NCBI GenBank assembly: GCA_033809015.1
Contig: JAPXMM010000068.1
Span: 1 to 13,387 of the forward strand
Source of the DNA: DTU049 sp033809015
GTDB lineage: Bacteria; Bacteroidota; Bacteroidia; Bacteroidales; DTU049
Direction of reading: 5' to 3'
DNA: 13,387 bases
The notes beneath the pieces are model-generated. The model was not told the DNA's origin and did no database searches. It saw nothing but the letters and a program-made list of their open reading frames with translations. Below, piece by piece: positions 1 to 7,531 of the stretch. Position 1 is the stretch's first letter. Each line of letters opens with the position of its first letter. The position numbers and the translations under genes were made by a program.

Positions 1-85
1 ATTGATATAGCTGATCGAGGAAATCTCGCTTATGATCCTTGGGTAGAGCCAAGTATTTATCGATATTTTCTAATAATTCCTTCAT
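1..85 (-). CDS. 5' end of an unrecognised gene, cut by the left edge
   Basis: An ATG at 83-85 on the minus strand opens a frame that stays open to the window edge for 28 codons, starting MKELLENIDKYLALPKDHKR. The peptide is charged and looks helical, with no signal peptide. It lies 21 nt downstream of the stop of the outer-membrane protein gene on the same strand, so it could be its operon partner. A TAATTTTG box at 102-109 could also give it its own promoter. The plus strand is open over the same bases up to a TAA at 85-87, but it has no start in the window and reads less like a protein. I do not recognise the family. Confidence 0.5.
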   Translation of the reverse strand, partial: MKELLENIDKYLALPKDHKRDFLDQLYQ

Positions 86-101
86 AATTATAAAATTTGA
101 A

Positions 102-109
102 CAAAATTA
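102..109 (-). promoter_or_regulatory. Candidate -7 box TAATTTTG overlapping the upstream stop codon
   Basis: On the minus strand the box reads TAATTTTG, matching the Bacteroidota -7 consensus TAnnTTTG. Its first three bases are the TAA stop of the outer-membrane protein gene. It ends 16 nt before the ATG at 85. I see no clear -33 TTG, and such boxes also arise by chance in AT-rich DNA. Confidence 0.3.
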
Positions 110-745
110 ATGAATATTATTGAAATACCACAAAAGTCTTATTGATATTACATTATTGTATTGGTCTCTAGTCCACTTGTTTACTCCATTATCATAGCTT
201 CTAGTCCTTATTTTGTCTATGCTATATGAATATCTAATATTTCCATATAGCTTTTGGTATATTCTAAATCGTACTTCTGCAATAATTTCAAAATTATCAG
301 CATCATATGGCCCTCGTAGAGTATTATATTTAATTAAATTACCATATTCATATTCTTTGGCATTTGTTAGTCTACCATAGCTGAAACCGCCACCAAAACT
401 GATTAAATTTTTATCATTATATAAAATGAGGAAAGGTATTTCTACATAATTTAATCTCAAGTTGTAATATGGCAATTTCATTGTATCTACATATGTATTA
501 GGATATTTTTGATAAGAACCTTTTTGGCTGAAATTAGTTTCCAAAAATATTTGCCATTGGTTATTTTTACCGAAAGAATACATAATACTAGGACCTATAT
601 TTACACCAAATTTTCTAAATCCATAAATCTCATCACCATCTACTTGTGAAATATTGAGGCCTATATTAGCTATGCCAATAAAATTTTGAGCTATTAGATT
701 GAATATTAAAAAATTGAAAAATAAAAAAAGTTGAAATTTTTTCAT
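107..745 (-). CDS. Small outer-membrane beta-barrel protein (PorT-like)
   Basis: The 212-residue product starts with a typical signal peptide: MKK, then a phenylalanine/leucine-rich stretch to about residue 18, ending in IAQ, so cleavage is likely near residue 20. The rest alternates polar and aromatic residues with glycine-rich turns and ends in an aromatic strand (SIRLLWYF). This is the pattern of the outer membrane beta-barrel / PorT-like family of Bacteroidota. The precise role is unknown; many relatives are short barrels of undefined function. The start is fixed by the signal peptide, yet it lies only 6 nt after the 3' end of the tRNA-Arg gene. It therefore seems to be transcribed with the tRNAs and to have almost no leader after tRNA processing. 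Confidence 0.7.
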   Translation of the reverse strand: MKKFQLFLFFNFLIFNLIAQNFIGIANIGLNISQVDGDEIYGFRKFGVNIGPSIMYSFGKNNQWQIFLETNFSQKGSYQKYPNTYVDTMKLPYYNLRLNYVEIPFLILYNDKNLISFGGGFSYGRLTNAKEYEYGNLIKYNTLRGPYDADNFEIIAEVRFRIYQKLYGNIRYSYSIDKIRTRSYDNGVNKWTRDQYNNVISIRLLWYFNNIH

Positions 746-751
746 TGCTTG

Positions 752-825
752 TGATCCCGGCGGGATTCGAACCCACGACCCGCAGCTTAGAAGGCTGCCG
801 CTCTATCCAGCTGAGCTACGAGACC
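752..825 (-). tRNA. tRNA-Arg (anticodon TCT)
   Basis: The minus strand folds into a full 74-nt cloverleaf. The acceptor stem pairs GGTCTCG with CGGGATC (two G-U pairs), and the D arm is GCTC/GAGC. The anticodon stem is GCAGC/GCTGC around loop CTTCTAA, with TCT at 789-791. The T arm is GTGGG-TTCGAAT-CCCGC. The discriminator is A, and CCA is not encoded. It reads AGA, a common arginine codon in AT-rich genomes. It lies 18 nt from tRNA-Pro on the same strand, so the two are probably one transcript, and only 6 nt separate it from the next start codon. Confidence 0.96.
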
Positions 826-843
826 TTAGAAGTAAAGTATAAA

Positions 844-918
844 TCGGGGCAGCAGGATTCGAACCTGCGACCTCCTGCTCCCAAAGCAGGCGCGATAACC
901 GGACTACGCTATGCCCCG
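844..918 (-). tRNA. tRNA-Pro (anticodon TGG)
   Basis: The minus strand gives a 75-nt cloverleaf. The acceptor stem pairs CGGGGCA with TGCCCCG, and the anticodon stem CCTGC/GCAGG carries loop TTTGGGA, with TGG at 881-883. The T arm is GCAGG-TTCGAAT-CCTGC. The discriminator is A and no CCA is encoded. The initial C paired to G is usual for tRNA-Pro. It is first in the tRNA-Pro / tRNA-Arg / barrel-protein unit, and a TAATTTTG box lies 15 nt upstream. Confidence 0.96.
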
Positions 919-933
919 TTTATTTTTCGTTTG

Positions 934-941
934 CAAAATTA
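934..941 (-). promoter_or_regulatory. Candidate -7 box TAATTTTG for the tRNA unit
   Basis: TAATTTTG on the minus strand ends 15 nt before the mature 5' end of tRNA-Pro. That leaves a short 5' leader for RNase P to remove. It matches TAnnTTTG exactly. No clear -33 TTG is visible. Confidence 0.45.
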
Positions 942-966
942 ATAATTTATTTTTAATAATAAAAAA

Positions 967-2166
967 TTATTTAATTAATTTTTCATATATCTCTAATTCC
1001 TTGTTAACAATATTTTGCCAAGAAAAACTAAGTGATCTTTGTCTAAGTGTCTCACTATCTATTGGATTGTCTAATAATTCTATTACTGCTGTAGCAAATC
1101 TTTTTTCAAAATAATCTCCTTCTTTGACAATAATTCCACCATTGCCTACAGCTTCTGGTATGCCACCATTATCACTACCTACTACTGGTACTCCACAAGA
1201 TTGTGCTTCTATAACTACTGCACCGAAACCTTCATTTCTGCTAGGTAATATCATTACATCCATGGCATTCATATATTTTGGAATCTCATCATGAGGTATT
1301 TTACCAGTGAAAAGGACATTTAAATTTTTTTCTTTACATCTTTGTTCTATTTCTTTTTTTAATGGTCCATCTCCTACAACTAAAAAATCGACTTCTTTTT
1401 GTTTGTTTATTTCATAAAAAATTTCTGGTAATTTATCTGCTCTTTTTACAGGTAAAAGATTTCCGACAAAGCCAACTACTTTATTTTTTAATCCTAACTC
1501 AAGTTTTATTTTGTTTTTATCTAGTAGTTTAAAATTATCTAAATCTACCCCATTAGGACTTACTATTGCATTATTACCGCTGTATCCATAATCTTTAGCT
1601 TTTTCGAGAATTGCATTACTTACAAATACTACTTTAGCAGCGTTTTCAAACACATCAATGTATAATTCTGGGCTTAATTGCATTTTATAATTAATGTCAC
1701 TACCTTGACAATTAACTATATATGGTATATTTAATTTTTCAGAAAAAATTTTAGCAATTAGCCCTGCAGGTGGATCATACATACCATGAGCAATTATTAG
1801 ATTATAATTTTGATTTTTTATCTGATCATAAAGTATTTCTAATATATGTTTACTATATTGTAAAAAGATTTTTTCTCTTATTGTCCGTTCTTTAATAACA
1901 TTTAAAAGATTTCTGTGAATTTTGATATAATTATAATTTATTCCATTAAGTTCAAAATTATTTTTTGTGTTATCAAAAATTTTTTTCCCAGAATATTTTT
2001 TAAGCAGCTTAACAAAATAAGTATCATCAGGTATTATTGCATAAACATTGAAATCAATGTTTAAAGATTTGAAAATCATTAATCTATTTGTGATGAAAGA
2101 TCCACCTTGAGTATCATTAAAATAAGGAAATAAATTAGTAAAAATCAGAAAATTCTTATTTGACAT
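967..2166 (-). CDS. Family 4 (GT-B) glycosyltransferase
   Basis: From the ATG at 2164-2166 the product is 399 residues. It probably transfers a sugar from a nucleotide donor to a surface glycan or lipid; donor and acceptor cannot be read from sequence. The N-terminal half carries GT4-like features (NLFPYFNDTQGGSF; HGMYDPPA). The C-terminal Rossmann domain shows VGNLLPVKR, VGDGPLKKEIE and LFTGKIPHDEIPKYM. It has the EX7E signature EGFGAVVIE (E312 and E320), followed by SCGVPVVGSDNGGIPEAVG. No transmembrane segment or signal peptide is seen, so it is cytosolic or peripheral. A TTG at 2202 would extend it into the upstream gene; I prefer the ATG, which leaves a 13-nt gap. It is the second gene of the operon with the hydrolase. 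Confidence 0.88.
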   Translation of the reverse strand: MSNKNFLIFTNLFPYFNDTQGGSFITNRLMIFKSLNIDFNVYAIIPDDTYFVKLLKKYSGKKIFDNTKNNFELNGINYNYIKIHRNLLNVIKERTIREKIFLQYSKHILEILYDQIKNQNYNLIIAHGMYDPPAGLIAKIFSEKLNIPYIVNCQGSDINYKMQLSPELYIDVFENAAKVVFVSNAILEKAKDYGYSGNNAIVSPNGVDLDNFKLLDKNKIKLELGLKNKVVGFVGNLLPVKRADKLPEIFYEINKQKEVDFLVVGDGPLKKEIEQRCKEKNLNVLFTGKIPHDEIPKYMNAMDVMILPSRNEGFGAVVIEAQSCGVPVVGSDNGGIPEAVGNGGIIVKEGDYFEKRFATAVIELLDNPIDSETLRQRSLSFSWQNIVNKELEIYEKLIK

Positions 2167-2179
2167 GAATAGTTGATTT

Positions 2180-2974
2180 TTATTCGTTACAGAGTGTAGC
2201 AAAGCTATTTATTGCTACAAATGTTTTATTGAAATCTTCTATGAAGCCCATATGTCCACAGTTTTCTAACATTAATATTAGTGATACATTAGTTAGGGTA
2301 GCTTGTGCCAATGATGTTTCATATGGCACACTAGGGTCTTGTTTGCCAACAATAAATAAAAATGGGAATGTAGCAGTATTTAACATTTCTAGATGTCCTT
2401 CTCTGTCTCTCATAGCTATTTGTGCATTCATTAATGCTTGTTTATCCATTTTATTTGATTGTTCTATTAATGTTGCTATTTCTTTATTATATTTTATGCG
2501 ATTGTCTGGAGAGAAAAGTGAAGGGATGGAATTGGCAATGTATTTAACATGATCTTCTTCGATAGTTTTTATTATACGATCTCTATTTTGTTTTTTCTCA
2601 TCTGTATCTGCTCTGGCTGAGCTATGAAATAGTCCTAATCCCTTGATCATGCTAGGGTATAATTCAGTGAAACTGCATGCTAGATAACCACCCATACTAT
2701 GACCTATGATTGTAAAATGATTTATAGATAAAAATATTAATAGCTCGTGGATTTTTTGTGACCATTGATATAAATCTGGTTCACTGAATAGATCGCTATC
2801 TCCATGACCGGGTAAATCAATTGCTAAAGTTGTGAATTCATTCATTTTTTCCATATAAGGATACCATATAGTTTTATTAAATGGAAATCCATGAAAAAAT
2901 AATATTACAGGACCACTTCCATTGATACTATAAGAGATTTTACCTTGTGAAGTTTCAAAAAATTTAGTTTCCAT
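2180..2974 (-). CDS. Alpha/beta hydrolase
   Basis: From the ATG at 2972-2974 the product is 264 residues, the usual length of a single-domain alpha/beta hydrolase. The visible landmarks are the HG oxyanion motif at residues 28-29 (FFHGFPFNKTIW), DLPGHGDS near 53-60, the nucleophile elbow GHSMGG with Ser93, the acid Asp213 in VGKQDPSVP, and the base His241 in NCGHMGF. The triad is therefore complete. There is no signal peptide, so it is probably cytosolic. The substrate is unknown; relatives include esterases, BioH-like and 3-oxoadipate enol-lactonase-like enzymes. A TTG 15 nt upstream is also in frame, but it lies inside the candidate promoter box. The glycosyltransferase gene follows 13 nt after the stop. 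Confidence 0.88.
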   Translation of the reverse strand: METKFFETSQGKISYSINGSGPVILFFHGFPFNKTIWYPYMEKMNEFTTLAIDLPGHGDSDLFSEPDLYQWSQKIHELLIFLSINHFTIIGHSMGGYLACSFTELYPSMIKGLGLFHSSARADTDEKKQNRDRIIKTIEEDHVKYIANSIPSLFSPDNRIKYNKEIATLIEQSNKMDKQALMNAQIAMRDREGHLEMLNTATFPFLFIVGKQDPSVPYETSLAQATLTNVSLILMLENCGHMGFIEDFNKTFVAINSFATLCNE

Positions 2975-2986
2975 ATTTTTTTTAAA

Positions 2987-2994
2987 CAAATTTA
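2987..2994 (-). promoter_or_regulatory. Candidate -7 box TAAATTTG for the hydrolase operon
   Basis: TAAATTTG on the minus strand ends 12 nt before the hydrolase ATG. This argues for the ATG over the in-frame TTG, which lies inside the box. The expected 5' leader is under 10 nt. No clear -33 TTG is visible. Confidence 0.4.
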
Positions 2995-3269
2995 CGATAA
3001 AATTATGTAATTATAAAATATTTGAATTAGGCATTTAATACTAACTAAATTATTACTGATACACTCACAGTAGTAACCATTTTTCTTAAGAGTGTATAAT
3101 TGATTTTTAATAAAAGATTTCTTAAAATTCTTTCTCTTATGTATATTTAATAAAACAAAGAAAAATATCCAATGGGGAAATTAGATATTAATTCGAACCA
3201 AGAGTTAATTTTGTAAATACAAAAATATTAATAAATTTATTAGCTAAAAGCTCATTTCAATATAATTAT

Positions 3270-3277
3270 TAAATTTG
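3270..3277 (+). promoter_or_regulatory. Candidate -7 box TAAATTTG for the small exported protein
   Basis: TAAATTTG matches TAnnTTTG and ends 25 nt before the ATG at 3303. It is closer and better placed than the second match at 3206-3213. No clear -33 TTG is seen. Confidence 0.4.
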
Positions 3278-3302
3278 CATAACTAACATATCATTTATCA
3301 AT

Positions 3303-3710
3303 ATGAAAAAATTATTTTTTACATTTACTTTATTGCTTTTAAGTATATTAGCATTCAATCAGAATATCCCAAGTTATGAACCATTAATGGAAGAATTTTT
3401 CTCTATTTACAAGAAAAATACTCCACCAGAGGCTATAGATTTCATATTCAAAACTAATCCGACAATAATGCAAAGAAATGCAGAAGAGGTTACACAGATA
3501 AAACTTAAGCTTTCCGCCCTCACTGCTATGTTAGGTGAATATTATGGTTATGAAAAAATAAAAGAGCAAAAATATGGAGAGAGCTTAGTAGTAGTTACTT
3601 ATATGTTAAAATATGCTTATCAGCCATTATTCTACACTTTTACATTATATTTCCCTAAAGATAAATGGCAGTTGCAGACAGTGAAATTTGATGATAAAAT
3701 ATTAAATTGA
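3303..3710 (+). CDS. Small exported protein of unknown function
   Basis: The 135-residue product opens with a clear signal peptide, MKKLFF followed by a leucine-rich core to about residue 17, with likely cleavage near residue 19-20 (AFNQ). The mature part of about 115 residues has one charged helical stretch. A strand-rich C-terminal half follows, with paired tyrosines and the pattern EYYGYEKI, YMLKYAYQPLFY, LYFPKDKWQL, VKFDDKI. That order of helices and strands recalls small NTF2-like or DUF3887-like periplasmic proteins, but this is a guess. No lipobox cysteine is present, so it is periplasmic or secreted rather than a lipoprotein. It is a single-gene unit ending in TGA, converging on the 679-residue gene 31 nt away. 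Confidence 0.65.
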   Translation: MKKLFFTFTLLLLSILAFNQNIPSYEPLMEEFFSIYKKNTPPEAIDFIFKTNPTIMQRNAEEVTQIKLKLSALTAMLGEYYGYEKIKEQKYGESLVVVTYMLKYAYQPLFYTFTLYFPKDKWQLQTVKFDDKILN

Positions 3711-3741
3711 AATACTTTTAAGTAGTCGGAAATGAAAATTT

Positions 3742-5781
3742 TCAAAATGATAAATATATAGGCAACTGCTCTCCAAATGGAGTATAGAAATACCAAAAAC
3801 TAATTTTTTCATTATTTTTATAATTACCTTCTATTAATAGGCTGCCATTTTTATCAAAATATTTTGCTGCGCCAGATTTATAATTATTTTGAAAAAATAA
3901 ATCTGTCTTTTTATTTCCATTGGGATAAAACTCTTGATATTTACCATTTAATCTACCTTTAGAGAAATGAGCTATTGCTTTTATTTTATTCTTTTTATTA
4001 TCATAATAGAGAAAAGCATTCCCTTCTGGTAAATCATTTTGAAAGGATATGCTAACCCACAAATTAGAATTTGGGTAATAATATCGCCACAATCCTGTAC
4101 GCTGTCCTTTTTCATTTATTCTACCTTCCGCTTTCAACCTTATATATGGATGATATAAGTCGGGTGAATAGATAACTTGTACTAATTTAGTCATATTATT
4201 ATTTTGCCAGCTACTATCTGTCATTGCTATTAGGCTATCATATTCCAATAAAAAAATTTGTTCATTGGAGAATAGTAAATTTTGCAAAATTGATTTTACT
4301 TTTCCAGCGGTATCCCAATTTATAGAGGCTTTAAATTTAAAATTAGTGTCCAACATCTCAAAATTACTTAATTTAATTTCATAAGGTTTGTCAGTTGTTA
4401 AGTTTTTTAATGATCCTTTATCTAGTATACCATTAAATTTTTCATGAGCAAAAGGTTGATAAATGGATTGAAAATAATCTTTATTATTAATTTTGAACGA
4501 ATTGGAATTATTCAATCTTTTTGTAGTAATCATATTTCCCAGTAGTTCTATAGAATTTGCTATTAGCAAATAATCACCATCTATATATGAATAAAAAATA
4601 TCTGGTGATTGAAAATAATTAGAAAAGAAAAAATTCATTATTTGTCCCCATTTTACTGGATACAATGTAAACATACCCCAATTTATTGGATCTTTAATAG
4701 AATAATATGACCATTTTTTTATATTTTCCTCATTTAATTGTTTACCATGAATTTTACATATAGCTGCAATATCATCATTTTTAGTACTATGAGCTATACA
4801 CAAATTATTTCCCAACAACGAAAATAATTTATCTTGTACACTCATCGGGAATAAATTTACTAAAGAGTCCCATTTATTTTTTATATTTTCATTTGTTAAA
4901 AAACCGGGAATGACTTTTTTAAATAAGTCTTTAGCAGACCATAAATAAATATTTGATATTTCAGTAGGTAAATATTTTAAAATATTATAATCGATTTCTT
5001 CAACAGTAGAATTATCAAGTTGATAATTTAAAAATAACTTTTTTTTAGGATTAGCGACAATGCTATATTCAGCTATAGAGTTAGTATCAGGCACATTTAT
5101 TACTAAATAATTAAAATTATATATATCTTGGGAAAAAATATCTGTAAACCAAAGATGCAAATTGCTGTCTGGCAGACACACTATGCTAAAAAGTTCATTT
5201 GTTTTAACATAATTGAATAAATTAACAAAATGACTATTATCTACTGTAGTATTGATTTGATTCTCAGTTTTTGATATTAATAAAATATTATTATTAATTT
5301 TTGAATAAAAATTGGAATTTTTTACATTAATTATCTGAACATTTTTCTTATTTTGAAAATTCTTATCATTTAGCTTTGATAATTGAGTGATGAATTTGTC
5401 AGCATTATTTTTATCTTTGAAAGATATTAAATATAGTGGTGCAATGGAAGGAAAAGAATGCGAAATAGCAATATATAAATTAGCTTTAGCTAAACATTTT
5501 TTCACATCGTCATTATACTTTAGAGATTTTAATTTATTAAAATCACCAGTTATAGCCTTATTAATATTTGAATTTTTTAAAACCTTTAAAGGAATAGAAT
5601 TTTCTATAATATTAATTTTTTCACTAAAGTCATGGATATAGATAAATGATTGAGTATCCGCAGGTAAAATATTTATTGGATCTTGGTTTGAATTATCTTT
5701 TTTCGAAAAGTAAATTACTATAAAAATTATAGCAGCTACGCCAATTATTGCTAAAAATAAAAATAGAAATTTACGTTTCAT
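3742..5781 (-). CDS. Membrane-anchored protein with C-terminal MORN-like (YwqK-type) repeats
   Basis: The 679-residue product starts MKRKFLF and has one transmembrane helix at about residues 5-25, followed by a hydrophilic segment (SKKDNSN). It is therefore an anchored protein with a large outer or periplasmic domain. Residues ~35-540 resemble the poorly defined DUF3352-like proteins of Bacteroidota: ILPADTQSFIYI near the start, many short hydrophobic strands and long polar linkers. I cannot assign a function. From about residue 549 there are roughly five repeats of 22-25 residues with the MORN-variant pattern: EGRINEKGQRTGLWRYYYPN, FQNDLPEGNAFLYYD, FSKGRLNGKYQEFYPNG, FQNNYKSGAAKYFDKNG, GNYKNNEKISFWYFY. 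Such repeats occur in YwqK-type proteins. The gene lies 63 nt downstream of tyrS but has its own TAATTTTG box 8 nt before the ATG. Confidence 0.7.
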   Translation of the reverse strand: MKRKFLFLFLAIIGVAAIIFIVIYFSKKDNSNQDPINILPADTQSFIYIHDFSEKINIIENSIPLKVLKNSNINKAITGDFNKLKSLKYNDDVKKCLAKANLYIAISHSFPSIAPLYLISFKDKNNADKFITQLSKLNDKNFQNKKNVQIINVKNSNFYSKINNNILLISKTENQINTTVDNSHFVNLFNYVKTNELFSIVCLPDSNLHLWFTDIFSQDIYNFNYLVINVPDTNSIAEYSIVANPKKKLFLNYQLDNSTVEEIDYNILKYLPTEISNIYLWSAKDLFKKVIPGFLTNENIKNKWDSLVNLFPMSVQDKLFSLLGNNLCIAHSTKNDDIAAICKIHGKQLNEENIKKWSYYSIKDPINWGMFTLYPVKWGQIMNFFFSNYFQSPDIFYSYIDGDYLLIANSIELLGNMITTKRLNNSNSFKINNKDYFQSIYQPFAHEKFNGILDKGSLKNLTTDKPYEIKLSNFEMLDTNFKFKASINWDTAGKVKSILQNLLFSNEQIFLLEYDSLIAMTDSSWQNNNMTKLVQVIYSPDLYHPYIRLKAEGRINEKGQRTGLWRYYYPNSNLWVSISFQNDLPEGNAFLYYDNKKNKIKAIAHFSKGRLNGKYQEFYPNGNKKTDLFFQNNYKSGAAKYFDKNGSLLIEGNYKNNEKISFWYFYTPFGEQLPIYLSF

Positions 5782-5789
5782 TTTTTTAT

Positions 5790-5797
5790 CAAAATTA
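5790..5797 (-). promoter_or_regulatory. Candidate -7 box TAATTTTG directly upstream of the 679-residue gene
   Basis: TAATTTTG on the minus strand ends only 8 nt before the ATG at 5781. If used, the transcript would start about 3-5 nt before the ATG and be practically leaderless. Confidence 0.4.
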
Positions 5798-5844
5798 CAA
5801 TAAATTATCTATTAACTAATAATTAGCAAATAGGTTTAAGAATT

Positions 5845-7134
5845 TTACTCAGCAATGATAAGAAAATAATTTTTTTTGCCTCTTTGAATGACAATAAATT
5901 TATTTTGAATTAGGAAGTTTTCATTGATAATCAGATTTTCATCATTTACAAGCTGCTTATTCACGTAAATACCATTATTAGCTATCATACGACGTGCCTC
6001 ACCTTTAGAAGATAAAATATTCGTATTATTTGTTAATAAATCTGTGATACTAAGACCATTAGATATCAAATTATGAGAGATTCTAAATTGTGGAATAGCA
6101 GCAAAAATGGACAAGATAGAAGCTGAATCCAAATTTTTCAATATATCTATGGAGCCATTACCAAAGAGAAATTCACTAGTGGTTTTAGCTATTTCTAATT
6201 CTTTGCTGCCGTGTATCATAATTGTAAGCTCATCAGCAAGCTTTTTTTGTAACAATCTATTCTCTGGAGCAGTTCTATGTTTGACGATGAGATCATCGAT
6301 AGTTGGTTTATCTAATTCAGTGAAAATTTTAATATATCTTTCTGCATCCTCATCAGAAATATTTATCCAGAATTGATAAAATTCGTAAGGAGAAGTTTTA
6401 TCTGGATCGAGCCATACATTCCCTTTTTCTGTTTTGCCAAATTTAGTACCATCAGCTTTAGTGATTAAGGGACAAGTAATAGCATAGGCTTCTCCACCTG
6501 TAGCCCTTCTGATCAGCTCAATGCCAGTCGTTATATTACCCCATTGATCGCTGCCGCCCATTTGTAGCTTACAATTATAATTCTGATATAAATGTAAAAA
6601 ATCATTAGCTTGCACTAATTGATAAGAGAATTCAGCAAAAGAAAGTCCCTCTCCCACTTCACCACTGATACGTCTTTTCACATTTTCCTTTGCCATCATA
6701 TAGTTTACAGTTATATGTTTCCCTACATTTCTGATGAAATCTAGGAAACGATAATCTTTCATCCAATCATAATTATTTACTAATAATGCTCCATTTTGCT
6801 TATCATCAAAGTCTAAAAGTCGTGAAACTTGCTTTTTGATACCTTCTTCATTTTTTCTAATGATTTCTTCAGACAATAGATTTCTCTCTTCACTTTTGCC
6901 AGAAGGGTCACCTATCATACCAGTAGCTCCACCTAAAACTAAAATAGGTTTACGCCCAGCTCTCTGAAAATGTCGCAAAAGCATTATAGAAACCAAATGA
7001 CCAATATGCAGAGAATCTGCTGTAGGATCTATACCTACGTAAGCTGTAGCTCCTGGAGTAGACAAGTAATTTTTTACATCGGGGATCATCTCATAAATCA
7101 TCCCTCGCCATTCTAACTCAGCAATGAAATCCAT
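5845..7134 (-). CDS. tyrS: Tyrosyl-tRNA synthetase
   Basis: This class I aminoacyl-tRNA synthetase charges tRNA-Tyr with tyrosine using ATP in the cytosol (EC 6.1.1.1). At 429 residues it has the usual bacterial TyrRS length. The class I HIGH motif is at residues 43-46 (DSLHIGH). Tyrosine-pocket landmarks include YVGIDPTADSLH, SYQLVQANDFL and GGSDQWGNI (near 193-201). The KMSKS loop appears as KFGKT at 231-235, the form found in bacterial TyrRS. An S4 RNA-binding domain fills the C-terminal ~70 residues (ARRMIANNGIYVN). It is the first gene of the minus-strand block, with a TATTTTTG box 29 nt upstream and no visible T-box leader. The gene looks intact. Confidence 0.97.
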   Translation of the reverse strand: MDFIAELEWRGMIYEMIPDVKNYLSTPGATAYVGIDPTADSLHIGHLVSIMLLRHFQRAGRKPILVLGGATGMIGDPSGKSEERNLLSEEIIRKNEEGIKKQVSRLLDFDDKQNGALLVNNYDWMKDYRFLDFIRNVGKHITVNYMMAKENVKRRISGEVGEGLSFAEFSYQLVQANDFLHLYQNYNCKLQMGGSDQWGNITTGIELIRRATGGEAYAITCPLITKADGTKFGKTEKGNVWLDPDKTSPYEFYQFWINISDEDAERYIKIFTELDKPTIDDLIVKHRTAPENRLLQKKLADELTIMIHGSKELEIAKTTSEFLFGNGSIDILKNLDSASILSIFAAIPQFRISHNLISNGLSITDLLTNNTNILSSKGEARRMIANNGIYVNKQLVNDENLIINENFLIQNKFIVIQRGKKNYFLIIAE

Positions 7135-7163
7135 AATTGTAAAGAATTTATTAATTTAGAATG

Positions 7164-7171
7164 CAAAAATA
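7164..7171 (-). promoter_or_regulatory. Candidate -7 box TATTTTTG for tyrS
   Basis: TATTTTTG on the minus strand matches TAnnTTTG and ends 29 nt before the tyrS ATG, giving a leader of about 25 nt. There is no room for a T-box or other long riboswitch. Confidence 0.35.
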
Positions 7172-7282
7172 CAAATTAAAAAATAAATTTTAGGCTGTGA
7201 TATAATAAATCTGTAACAAAATATGAAGTTATATATAATTATATTTATTGTAAACAAAATATGCTAATTAATAATTATAACG

Positions 7283-7290
7283 TAAATTTG
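7283..7290 (+). promoter_or_regulatory. Candidate -7 box TAAATTTG for the RM locus
   Basis: TAAATTTG ends 11 nt before the ATG at 7302. The implied leader is about 6 nt. A TTG at 7248-7250 is too far away to be the -33 element. Confidence 0.4.
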
Positions 7291-7301
7291 TAAAAAAATC
7301 T

Positions 7302-7511
7302 ATGAGTGATAGTAAACAATTACTCAGTCTAAAAGAAGCAAGTGAGTGGGCAAGCCAATATTTAAACAGAAAAGTAACAATATCTAATATTTCATATTTA
7401 ATTCAGTATGGTCGTATAAAAAAATACAGTGATAATAGTTATACTTATGTTTCATTAAATGAACTTGCTGAATATTATAATTCTCTAAATCACAATAAAA
7501 AAAATCATTAG
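7302..7511 (+). CDS. Helix-turn-helix segment, probably the detached N-terminus of the methyltransferase
   Basis: The reading frame encodes 69 residues with a compact helix-turn-helix appearance: LLSLKEASEWASQYL, then ISNISYLIQYGRIKKY, then VSLNELAEYY. This resembles MerR/excisionase-like small DNA-binding folds. It ends in TAG just after an A8 run (7497-7504). The methyltransferase frame is -1 relative to it and is open from 7499, with no ATG before residue-rich methyltransferase sequence begins. A one-base shift in the A8 run would join this segment to SLESDINWSLSF and the methyltransferase, giving about 524 residues. From memory, full-length relatives of this methyltransferase carry just such an N-terminal segment. 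The alternative is a separate small regulator of the RM genes. Confidence 0.6.
   Translation: MSDSKQLLSLKEASEWASQYLNRKVTISNISYLIQYGRIKKYSDNSYTYVSLNELAEYYNSLNHNKKNH
7497..7504 (+). repeat. A8 homopolymer run at the frame break
   Basis: Eight consecutive A residues lie in the last codons of the helix-turn-helix frame (AAT AAA AAA AAT CAT TAG). Shifting -1 at A-AAA-AAT, or inserting one A, moves reading into the methyltransferase frame at TCA (7505). It is a candidate phase-variable tract, slippery site, disabling mutation or assembly error. Confidence 0.6.
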
Positions 7512-7531
7512 AGTCAGATATAAATTGGTCA

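Larger units (their letters stand above)
2975..3302. other. 328-bp divergent intergenic region
   Basis: No gene is visible; the longest start-to-stop reading I noticed is 14 codons from the ATG at 3172. The region is very AT-rich and lies between the divergent hydrolase operon and the small exported protein. It holds TAnnTTTG boxes facing both ways (2987-2994 minus; 3206-3213 and 3270-3277 plus) and an 8-bp inverted repeat, ATACACTC (3059-3066) with GAGTGTAT (3090-3097), separated by 23 nt. That spacing could suit a dimeric regulator or a weak hairpin. Confidence 0.5.

Noticed and set aside
745..942. Plus-strand 65-residue reading frame with PAGFEPTTRSLEGC
   Set aside because: It is the antisense of the two tRNA genes. 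This peptide pattern is a well-known artefact of tRNA complements.
2167..2202. Extended glycosyltransferase start at a TTG
   Set aside because: It would overlap the hydrolase gene. The ATG at 2166 gives a natural N-terminus and a 13-nt gap.
2975..2989. Extended hydrolase start at a TTG
   Set aside because: The TTG lies inside the TAAATTTG box. The ATG at 2974 is better placed.
3711..3741. Bidirectional terminator between the converging genes (GAAAATTTTC)
   Set aside because: The palindrome is short and pure A/T except for its ends, with no stable stem and T tract.
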